DNA of 13,046 bases from Betaproteobacteria bacterium (lineage in GTDB: Bacteria; Pseudomonadota; Gammaproteobacteria; Burkholderiales; Burkholderiaceae_C). This document shows positions 6,704-13,046 of this stretch, in pieces. The translations under genes were made by a program, and so were the position numbers. Every line of letters begins with the position of its first letter. The first letter of the stretch is position 1. Where the stretch lies: the NCBI GenBank assembly GCA_025354965.1, contig JANXLW010000041.1, positions 1 to 13,046 on the forward strand, written 5' to 3'. Under the pieces are notes generated by a model. The model saw only the letters and a program-made list of their open reading frames with translations, made no database searches and had not been told where the DNA came from.

Positions 6704-8599
6704 ATGACAAGCTATGCCGATTTCCACCGCCGCTCCCTCACCGAGCGTGACGCTTTCTGGGCCGAACAGGCCCAACTCGTTGATTGGAAAACCCAACCGC
6801 AGCAGATTTGCGACTACAGCAACCCGCCGTTTGCCAAGTGGTTTGTGGGCGGTACCACCAACCTGTGTCACAACGCAATCGACCGGCACTTGAAGGATCG
6901 GGCCGATCATGCGGCGCTGATTTTTGTCTCTACCGAGACCAATCAGGAAAAGGTGTATTCCTTTCGCGAACTGCACGCCGAAGTGCAGCGCATGGCGGCG
7001 GTGTTGAAGGAGTTGGGAGTACAAAAGGGCGACCGGGTTCTGATTTACATGCCGATGATTGCCGAGGCGGCGTTTGCCATGCTGGCCTGCGCCCGCATTG
7101 GCGCCATCCATTCGGTGGTGTTTGGCGGCTTTGCTTCAGGCTCGCTGGCGTCACGCATTGAAGACGCGTCGCCAAAATTGATCGTCAGCGCCGACGCCGG
7201 ATCACGTGGCGGCAAGGCGGTGGCTTACAAGCCCTTGCTCGATGAAGCGATTCGTCTGTCCAGCCATAAGCCGGACTCTGTGCTGCTGGTGGACCGCCAG
7301 CTGGCAACCATGAATCTGGTCGCTGGTCGGGACAAGCTGTGGGGCACCTTGCGCCAGCAACACCTCAATACCGTGGTCGATTGCGAGTGGGTTGATGCCA
7401 CCCACATCAGCTACACGCTGTACACCAGCGGCACCACCGGCAAGCCCAAAGGCGTGCAACGCGACACCGGCGGCTATGCGGTGGCACTGGCCGCCAGCAT
7501 GAAGCACATTTACTGTGGCAATGCCGGTGAAACCTATTTTTCTACCAGCGACATCGGCTGGGTGGTGGGCCATAGCTACATCATCTACGGACCACTGATT
7601 GCCGGCATGGCGACCATCATGTACGAGGGCCTGCCAACACGCCCGGACGGTGGCATTTGGTGGAGTCTGGTGGAGAAATACAAGGTCACCGTGATGTTCA
7701 GCGCACCCACCGCAGTGCGGGTGCTCAAGAAGCAGGACCCCGCTTTGCTCAGCAAATACAACCTGTCCAGTCTGCGTGCCCTGTTTTTGGCCGGTGAGCC
7801 ACTCGACGAACCGACCGCGCAGTGGATCAGCCAGGGTCTGGGCAAGCCGATCATCGACAACTACTGGCAGACCGAGACCGGCTGGCCCATCCTGTCCTTG
7901 TGCAACGGCGTCGAGAAGGCCGACAGCAAGTTCGGCTCGCCGGGCAAGGCGGTCTACGGCTACGACGTCAAACTGCTGGACGACCAGACCGGTGCAGAAC
8001 TGACCGGAGCGAATCAAAAAGGCGTGGTGGCCATCGAGGGACCGCTTCCCCCCGGCTGCATGCAGACGGTGTGGCGCGATGACGAGCGTTTTGTCAACAC
8101 CTACTGGAAAACTGTGCCGGGGCGCATGGTTTACAGCACGTTCGATTGGGGTATCCGCGACGCTGATGGTTATTTTTTCATCCTGGGTCGCACCGATGAC
8201 GTGATCAACGTTGCAGGGCACCGCCTGGGCACGCGCGAGATCGAGGAGAGCATCTCGGCCCATCCCAATGTCTCCGAGGTAGCGGTGGTGGGCGTGGCCG
8301 ATCAACTCAAGGGCCAGGTGGCGATGGCCTTTGCCGTCGTCAAGGACGTCAGTCTGCTCACCGATGACGCAGCCTACCTCAAGCTGGAGGGTGAGATCAT
8401 GAAGCTGGTCGACGGCGATCTGGGCGCAGTGGCCCGACCGTCGCGTGTGCGCTTTGTCACTGTCTTGCCCAAAACCCGCAGCGGCAAATTGCTGCGCCGG
8501 GCTGTTCAGGCGGTATGCGAAGGGCGCGACCCCGGCGACTTGACCACGATGGACGACCCGGCAGCGCTGCAGCAGATCAGGGATTTGATGTCTTCCTGA
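6704..8599 (+). CDS. prpE: Propionate--CoA ligase
   Basis: This 631-residue ANL-superfamily enzyme activates propionate to propionyl-CoA via propionyl-AMP in the cytoplasm; acetate is usually a poorer substrate. The AMP-binding P-loop is SGTTGKPKG (242-250), followed by VQRDTGGYAVAL, a signature shared by PrpE and acetyl-CoA synthetases. Other motifs are YWQTETGWPI (aromatic/Thr motif), DWGIRDADGYFFILGRTDD (hinge) and PKTRSGKLLRR near the end, with catalytic Lys595, the Lys that is acetylated in PrpE/Acs. Length and N-terminus (YADFHRRSL...FW) fit PrpE rather than Acs. ATG 6704 has GGAG 7 nt upstream; the frame is open to 6656 but without family similarity. No prpB/prpC/acnD or methylmalonyl genes are adjacent, so the fate of propionyl-CoA is not shown here. 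Confidence 0.93.
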   Translation: MTSYADFHRRSLTERDAFWAEQAQLVDWKTQPQQICDYSNPPFAKWFVGGTTNLCHNAIDRHLKDRADHAALIFVSTETNQEKVYSFRELHAEVQRMAAVLKELGVQKGDRVLIYMPMIAEAAFAMLACARIGAIHSVVFGGFASGSLASRIEDASPKLIVSADAGSRGGKAVAYKPLLDEAIRLSSHKPDSVLLVDRQLATMNLVAGRDKLWGTLRQQHLNTVVDCEWVDATHISYTLYTSGTTGKPKGVQRDTGGYAVALAASMKHIYCGNAGETYFSTSDIGWVVGHSYIIYGPLIAGMATIMYEGLPTRPDGGIWWSLVEKYKVTVMFSAPTAVRVLKKQDPALLSKYNLSSLRALFLAGEPLDEPTAQWISQGLGKPIIDNYWQTETGWPILSLCNGVEKADSKFGSPGKAVYGYDVKLLDDQTGAELTGANQKGVVAIEGPLPPGCMQTVWRDDERFVNTYWKTVPGRMVYSTFDWGIRDADGYFFILGRTDDVINVAGHRLGTREIEESISAHPNVSEVAVVGVADQLKGQVAMAFAVVKDVSLLTDDAAYLKLEGEIMKLVDGDLGAVARPSRVRFVTVLPKTRSGKLLRRAVQAVCEGRDPGDLTTMDDPAALQQIRDLMSS

Positions 8600-8700
8600 A
8601 ACCTTGCGGGACAGACCGCAGCTACACGCAGTGGGCAGGCTGTGCCCCAACTGAACAGAAAGGCAGAAAGCACCGGGGTTCGGCCGGGTCGTTACTTTGA

Positions 8701-8715
8701 TGGCACAATCGCTGC
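8701..8715 (+). promoter_or_regulatory. Possible -24/-12 (sigma-54-like) element upstream of sucA
   Basis: TGGCAC-N6-TGC places GG (8702-8703) and GC (8714-8715) exactly 10 nt apart, as in sigma-54 promoters, but the -12 part is CTGC instead of TTGC. The CACAAT inside it could instead be a poor sigma-70 -10. It lies 127 nt upstream of the sucA start. 2-Oxoglutarate dehydrogenase operons are not usually sigma-54 dependent, so this is a weak call. Confidence 0.22.
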
Positions 8716-8777
8716 CGTTACTAGGCCCTTCCAACGCCACAGTCGCATCCGCCAATCGGTTCAGCCGGGACGCGGAA

Positions 8778-8802
8778 GGTTAATCAACAATCAGCTTTAA
8801 CC
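8778..8802. promoter_or_regulatory. Inverted repeat GGTTAA...TTAACC upstream of sucA
   Basis: Perfect 6-bp half-sites are separated by 13 nt, with the second half-site ending 39 nt before the sucA ATG. The AT-rich halves in a GC-rich gap suggest an operator for a dimeric regulator. No regulator gene is in the window to pair with it. Confidence 0.3.
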
Positions 8803-8809
8803 AGCTAAT

Positions 8810-8826
8810 GTTTCCTGCAGGGAAAC
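8810..8826 (+). promoter_or_regulatory. Inverted repeat abutting the sucA ribosome binding site
   Basis: GTTTCC-TGCAG-GGAAAC is a perfect 6-bp inverted repeat with a 5-nt loop and ends directly before the GAAGG (8827-8831) that serves sucA. In mRNA it would form a small hairpin next to the ribosome binding site; in DNA it could be an operator. Either role is inference. Confidence 0.35.
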
Positions 8827-8841
8827 GAAGGTCAGCGAAAA

Positions 8842-11751
8842 ATGAGTGAAATCAGTTCCCAAGGGGCGGGTCCGGCGTCGTCGGCTTCGTCTGTCTATCA
8901 GGCCTACCAGGCCAACACCTATCTTTTTGGCGGCAACGCCCCGTATGTCGAAGAGATGTACGAAAATTATCTGGCCAATCCCGGCAGCGTGCCCGATAGC
9001 TGGCGCGATTATTTCGATGCCTTGCAGCATGTGCCGGCGGTCGATGGTAGCAACGCCAAAGACGTACCGCACCTGCCGGTCATCAATGCCTTTGCCCAGC
9101 GAGCCAAGCAGGGTGGCACCCGCGTTGTGGTGGCCAGCGCAGACGCCGAGATGGGGCGCAAGAGAACTGCGGCGCAACAGCTCATTGCCGCCTACCGCAA
9201 CGTTGGTGCGCGCTGGGCCGATCTGGACCCCTTGAAGCGTACCGAGCGCGACCACATCCCCGATCTTGAACCCTCGTTTTATGGCTTCAGTGACGCCGAT
9301 CAGGAGGCGGTGTTCAACACCAGCAATTCCTTCTTTGGCAAGGACACGATGAGTTTGCGCGAGTTGATGAACGCGTTGCGCCAGACTTACTGCGGCACGA
9401 TCGGCGCCGAGTACATGTACATCACCGATCAGGACCAGAAGCGCTGGTGGCAGCAAAAGCTCGAAAGTATTCGCTCCAAACCGGATTTCAATGCAGAGAA
9501 GAAAAAACATATCCTGGATCGGCTCACCGCAGCGGAGGGTCTGGAGCGCTTCCTGCACACCAAGTACGTGGGACAAAAGCGCTTCTCGCTGGAAGGCGGT
9601 GAAAGTTTCATCGCTTCCATGGATGAATTGATTCAGGGCGGCGGCGCTGTTGGCCTGCAGGAGATCGTGATTGGCATGGCGCACCGTGGCCGCTTGAACG
9701 TGCTGGTGAACTCGCTGGGCAAAATGCCGGCCGACCTGTTTGCCGAGTTTGACCATACGGCACCGGAAGATCTGTCCAGTGGTGACGTCAAATACCACCA
9801 GGGCTTCAGCTCGGATGTGTCGACGCCTGGTGGTCCGGTGCACCTGAGCTTGGCATTCAATCCTTCGCACCTGGAAATCGTCAACCCGGTAGTGGAAGGC
9901 TCGGTGCGCGCACGCATGGACCGTCGAGCCGACCCGAAAGGCAAGCAGGTGCTGCCGATTTTGGTGCACGGTGATGCTGCCTTCGCCGGCCAGGGTGTTG
10001 TCATGGAAACACTGGCACTGGCCGAGACCCGTGGCTATAGCACCGGGGGCACGGTGCACATCGTGATCAACAATCAGATTGGCTTTACCACCAGCGACCC
10101 GCGCGACAGCCGCTCGTCGCTGTATTGTTCCGACATTGTCAAGATGATCAAGGCACCCGTCTTGCATGTGAACGGGGACGACCCCGAGGCGGTAGTGCTG
10201 GCGACTCAGATCGCCCTGCAATACCGCATGGAATTCCAGAAGGATGTGGTGGTTGACATTGTCTGCTTTCGCAAACTGGGGCACAACGAACAGGACACAC
10301 CGGCGCTGACGCAACCGTTGATGTACAAAAAAATCGCCCAGCATCCTGGCACGCGCAAACTGTACGCCGACAAGCTTGCAGCACAAGGTTTTGCGGCCAC
10401 GCTGGGTGACGATATGGTCAAGGCGACACGCGCTGCGCTGGATGCCGGCAAGAACACTTTCGACCCGGTGCTGACCAATTTCAAGAGCAAGTACGCGGTG
10501 GACTGGACACCTTACATTGGCAAAAAATGGACTGACGCCGGCGATACGGCGATTCCGGTGGCCGAGTGGAAGCGTCTGGCGCAGCGCCTCACGACCTTGC
10601 CCGACACCATCGCACCGCACCCGCTGGTGAAGAAAGTGTATGGCGACCGGGCCGCCATGGGTCGTGGGGAGATTGCGGTCGATTGGGGCATGGGCGAACA
10701 CATGGCCTTTGCTTCGCTGGTGGCCAGTGGGTATCCGGTGCGCTTGAGCGGTGAAGATTGCGGCCGCGGCACCTTCACCCACCGGCATGCGGTGATTCAC
10801 GACCAGAACCGCGAAAAGTTTGACGAGGGAACCTACACGCCGCTGCAAAACGTGGCCGATGGGCAGGCGCCGTTTTTGGTGATCGACTCCATTTTGTCGG
10901 AGGAGGCGGTGCTGGCTTTTGAGTACGGCTATTCGTCAAACGACCCGAACACCCTGGTCATCTGGGAGGCCCAATTTGGCGATTTCGCCAACGGTGCGCA
11001 GGTGGTGATAGACCAGTTCATCGCCTCCGGAGAGGTGAAATGGGGTCGCGTCAATGGCATCACGCTGATGTTGCCACATGGCTACGAGGGCCAGGGCCCG
11101 GAGCACAGTTCGGCACGACTGGAGCGCTTCATGCAGCTCAGTGCCGATACCAATATGCAGGTGGTGCAGCCAACGACGGCGAGCCAGATATTCCATATTT
11201 TGCGGCGGCAAATGGTGCGCAATCTGCGCAAGCCGCTCGTCATCATGACGCCCAAGTCGCTGTTGCGTGCCAAAGATGCGGCCTCTCCGCTATCCGAGTT
11301 CACCAAGGGCAGCTTTCAAACAGTCATTCCGGAGAACAAGGAAGAAATCATCAAGAAGATGGAGAAGGTCAAGCGTGTGGTGGCCTGCTCCGGCAAGGTC
11401 TACTACGACCTGGTCAAGAAGCGCGACGAAAAAGGGGTCGATGACGTGGCCATTCTGCGGGTTGAACAGCTCTATCCGTTTCCCCACAAGGCGTTTGCCG
11501 CCGAGCTCAGGAAATATCCCAATTTGGTCGACTTGGTCTGGTGTCAGGACGAGCCACAAAACCAGGGCGCCTGGTTCTTCGTGCAGCACTACATTCTTGA
11601 AAATATGTTTGATGGGCAAAAGTTGGGCTACTCGGGTCGTGCGGCCGCGGCGTCACCGGCGGTGGGTTACTCACACTTACACCAAGAGCAGCAAAAAGCA
11701 CTGGTTGAAGGTGCGTTTGGCAAGCTCAAAGGCGCCATCCTGTCTAAATAA
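8842..11751 (+). CDS. sucA: 2-Oxoglutarate dehydrogenase E1 component
   Basis: The 969-residue thiamine-diphosphate enzyme decarboxylates 2-oxoglutarate and succinylates the lipoyl group of SucB in the TCA cycle. The N-terminal segment YLFGGNAPYVEEMYENYLANPGSVPDSWRDYFDAL (about residues 30-65) is the E2-binding region of OdhA/SucA. GMAHRGRLNVLVN (278-290) and NPSHLEIVNPVVEG with His343 contribute to the active site. The ThDP/Mg motif is Asp378 in HGDAAFAGQG with Asn411 in NNQIGFTT, 33 residues apart as in E. coli. The transketolase-like pyrimidine domain follows (LSGEDCGRGTFTHRHAV, FEYGYS, HGYEGQGPEHSSARLERF). The start is supported by GAAGG about 10 nt upstream and by the typical family N-terminus. 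It heads the sucA-sucB-lpdA operon and sits 242 nt after prpE; that gap holds repeats but no terminator that I would trust. Confidence 0.97.
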   Translation: MSEISSQGAGPASSASSVYQAYQANTYLFGGNAPYVEEMYENYLANPGSVPDSWRDYFDALQHVPAVDGSNAKDVPHLPVINAFAQRAKQGGTRVVVASADAEMGRKRTAAQQLIAAYRNVGARWADLDPLKRTERDHIPDLEPSFYGFSDADQEAVFNTSNSFFGKDTMSLRELMNALRQTYCGTIGAEYMYITDQDQKRWWQQKLESIRSKPDFNAEKKKHILDRLTAAEGLERFLHTKYVGQKRFSLEGGESFIASMDELIQGGGAVGLQEIVIGMAHRGRLNVLVNSLGKMPADLFAEFDHTAPEDLSSGDVKYHQGFSSDVSTPGGPVHLSLAFNPSHLEIVNPVVEGSVRARMDRRADPKGKQVLPILVHGDAAFAGQGVVMETLALAETRGYSTGGTVHIVINNQIGFTTSDPRDSRSSLYCSDIVKMIKAPVLHVNGDDPEAVVLATQIALQYRMEFQKDVVVDIVCFRKLGHNEQDTPALTQPLMYKKIAQHPGTRKLYADKLAAQGFAATLGDDMVKATRAALDAGKNTFDPVLTNFKSKYAVDWTPYIGKKWTDAGDTAIPVAEWKRLAQRLTTLPDTIAPHPLVKKVYGDRAAMGRGEIAVDWGMGEHMAFASLVASGYPVRLSGEDCGRGTFTHRHAVIHDQNREKFDEGTYTPLQNVADGQAPFLVIDSILSEEAVLAFEYGYSSNDPNTLVIWEAQFGDFANGAQVVIDQFIASGEVKWGRVNGITLMLPHGYEGQGPEHSSARLERFMQLSADTNMQVVQPTTASQIFHILRRQMVRNLRKPLVIMTPKSLLRAKDAASPLSEFTKGSFQTVIPENKEEIIKKMEKVKRVVACSGKVYYDLVKKRDEKGVDDVAILRVEQLYPFPHKAFAAELRKYPNLVDLVWCQDEPQNQGAWFFVQHYILENMFDGQKLGYSGRAAAASPAVGYSHLHQEQQKALVEGAFGKLKGAILSK

Positions 11752-11774
11752 AAAGAACTACCTAAGGAATCAAC

Positions 11775-13025
11775 ATGGCTATCGTAGAAGTAAAAGTTCC
11801 GCAGTTGTCGGAGTCCGTGGCTGAGGCCACCATGCTGCAGTGGAAAAAGAAAGTGGGCGAGGCTGTCGCCATTGATGAAATACTGATCGAGATCGAAACC
11901 GACAAGGTGGTGCTGGAAGTGCCGGCGCCGGCTGCCGGCGTACTGGTCGAACTGGTGGTGGCGGACGGTGCCACAGTGGCGGCTGAACAGTTGATTGCCC
12001 GCATCGATACCGAAGGCAAGGCCGGTGTGGTGGCTACCGCCGCAGTCGCTGCACCTGCCGTCGCGATTGCAACGGCTGCCCCCGCTGCGAGCAAGTCCAT
12101 GGCCGGTGTGGCGATGCCGGCTGCCGCCAAACTGATGGCTGATAACCAGCTCGCGCCCGGCTCGGTCTCGGGTACCGGCAAAGACGGCCGGGTCACCAAG
12201 GGCGATGTGCTGGGGGTTGTGGCCTCCGGCTCTGCGCCCAAAGCGGTCGCTGTCGCCGCCATGCCAGCCAAGGCTGCCGCCACTTATTTGCCGCAGGTGG
12301 CGGCGCCAGCCGTATCCCTGGGTGCACGCCCCGAGCAGCGGGTACCGATGAGCCGCTTGCGTGCGCGGGTGGCAGAGCGACTGTTGCAGTCGCAATCGAC
12401 CAATGCGATTTTGACCACCTTCAACGAAGTCAATATGGCGCCGGTGATGGAAATGCGCAAACGCTTCCAGGAAAAGTTCGAAAAAGAGCATGGCGTGAAG
12501 ATTGGTTTCATGAGCTTTTTCGTCAAGGCGGCGGTGCATGCCCTGAAGAAATTCCCGATGCTGAACGCCTCGGTGGACGGCAATGACATCGTTTACCACG
12601 GCTTTTTTGACATCGGTATCGCGGTCGGTTCACCGCGCGGCCTGGTGGTGCCGATTTTGCGCAATGCAGACCAGATGAGCTTTGCCGAAATCGAAAAGAA
12701 GATCGCCGAGTACGGCGCCAAGGCGCGTGACGGCAAGCTGGGCATTGAAGAAATGACCGGCGGCACCTTCTCCATCAGCAATGGCGGCACCTTTGGCTCC
12801 ATGCTGTCGACCCCCATCATCAACCCGCCGCAGTCGGCCATCCTGGGCGTGCACGCCACCAAGGACCGCGCCGTCGTCGAAAACGGCCAGGTCGTGGTCC
12901 GCCCGATGAACTACTTCGCCATGTCCTACGACCACCGCATCATCGACGGCCGCGAGGCTGTGCTGGGCCTGGTCGCGATGAAGGAAGCGCTGGAAGATCC
13001 TGCTCGCTTGTTGTTTGACATTTAA
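11775..13025 (+). CDS. sucB: Dihydrolipoyllysine-residue succinyltransferase (2-oxoglutarate dehydrogenase E2)
   Basis: The 416-residue E2 core protein transfers the succinyl group from lipoyl-lysine to CoA, yielding succinyl-CoA. One lipoyl domain occupies residues 1-78, with the lipoylated Lys44 in EIETDKVVLEV. An Ala/Val-rich flexible linker (about 82-112) leads to the peripheral-subunit-binding domain (about 114-148, PAAAKLMADNQLAPGSVSG...DGRVTKGDVL), which docks E3/E1. A second Ala-rich linker follows, and the catalytic domain runs from about 190 to the end with DHRIIDG carrying His387 and Asp391. It begins 23 nt after the sucA stop, with AAGGA about 8 nt before ATG, and its TAA overlaps the ribosome binding site of the next gene. 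A single lipoyl domain and the gene order mark it as SucB rather than AceF. Confidence 0.97.
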   Translation: MAIVEVKVPQLSESVAEATMLQWKKKVGEAVAIDEILIEIETDKVVLEVPAPAAGVLVELVVADGATVAAEQLIARIDTEGKAGVVATAAVAAPAVAIATAAPAASKSMAGVAMPAAAKLMADNQLAPGSVSGTGKDGRVTKGDVLGVVASGSAPKAVAVAAMPAKAAATYLPQVAAPAVSLGARPEQRVPMSRLRARVAERLLQSQSTNAILTTFNEVNMAPVMEMRKRFQEKFEKEHGVKIGFMSFFVKAAVHALKKFPMLNASVDGNDIVYHGFFDIGIAVGSPRGLVVPILRNADQMSFAEIEKKIAEYGAKARDGKLGIEEMTGGTFSISNGGTFGSMLSTPIINPPQSAILGVHATKDRAVVENGQVVVRPMNYFAMSYDHRIIDGREAVLGLVAMKEALEDPARLLFDI

Positions 13026-13035
13026 GGAGATCTAA

Positions 13036-13046
13036 ATGTCAAAACA
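13036..13046 (+). CDS. lpdA: Start of dihydrolipoyl dehydrogenase gene (E3 of ODH), truncated by window end
   Basis: ATG at 13036 is preceded by AAGGAGA (13024-13030), which overlaps the sucB stop codon. Only the first codons (Met-Ser-Lys) are visible. The identity as lpdA is inferred from the near-universal sucA-sucB-lpd order in betaproteobacteria, not from its own sequence. Confidence 0.6.

Noticed and set aside
8605..8620. TGCGG-GACAGA-CCGCA hairpin just after the prpE stop as a terminator
   Set aside because: The stem is only 5 bp and no run of T follows, so it is not a credible intrinsic terminator.
7202..8755. Antisense open frame (517 codons) opposite prpE
   Set aside because: It is a codon-bias shadow of prpE without recognisable protein features.
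8797..10848. Long antisense open frame (683 codons) opposite sucA
   Set aside because: It mirrors the strongly conserved sucA codons and has no domain pattern; sucA is certain.

Overview
The window reads as a chromosomal segment of a betaproteobacterium, most likely Burkholderiales and probably Comamonadaceae (Rhodoferax/Polaromonas-like). This rests on protein resemblance from memory, the moderately high GC content, and the sucA-sucB-lpdA gene order; no database search was possible. The content is mostly central carbon metabolism and cell-envelope housekeeping. I see no CRISPR array, integrase, transposase, phage gene, tRNA or rRNA.

Left part, + strand (1-3916): the 3' end of a dihydrolipoyl dehydrogenase gene, probably the lpdA of a pyruvate dehydrogenase operon that begins outside the window. 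A 2'-5' RNA ligase/2H phosphodiesterase family gene (375-992) follows. Next comes a degenerate second copy of the last ~35 codons of lpdA (1001-1118), carrying an in-frame stop. Then comes a large two-half M16 zinc metallopeptidase with a signal peptide (1184-3916).

Middle, - strand (5895 down to 3922): a secreted NlpC/P60 (C40) peptidase, a broken chimeric gene, and an SMP-30/gluconolactonase-type lactonase. The chimera joins the N-terminus of a conserved hypothetical protein, carrying a frameshift, to the C-terminal third of an alpha/beta hydrolase. The lactonase converges tail to tail with the M16 gene, leaving 5 nt between stops.

Right part, + strand (6000-13046): an isochorismatase-family hydrolase, propionate--CoA ligase (prpE) with a plausible sigma-70 promoter, then after a 242-nt gap the 2-oxoglutarate dehydrogenase operon: sucA (E1), sucB (E2) and the first codons of lpdA (E3). 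The gap in front of sucA holds two inverted repeats and a -24/-12-like sequence and is the most likely regulatory region here.

The window links acyl-CoA chemistry: pyruvate dehydrogenase E3 (left edge), propionate activation (PrpE) and 2-oxoglutarate to succinyl-CoA (SucAB-Lpd). The most notable non-routine observations are two scars of past rearrangement: the duplicated lpdA tail flanking the RNA ligase gene, and the chimeric pseudogene at 4797-5224. I do not see convincing evidence of an undescribed multi-gene system.
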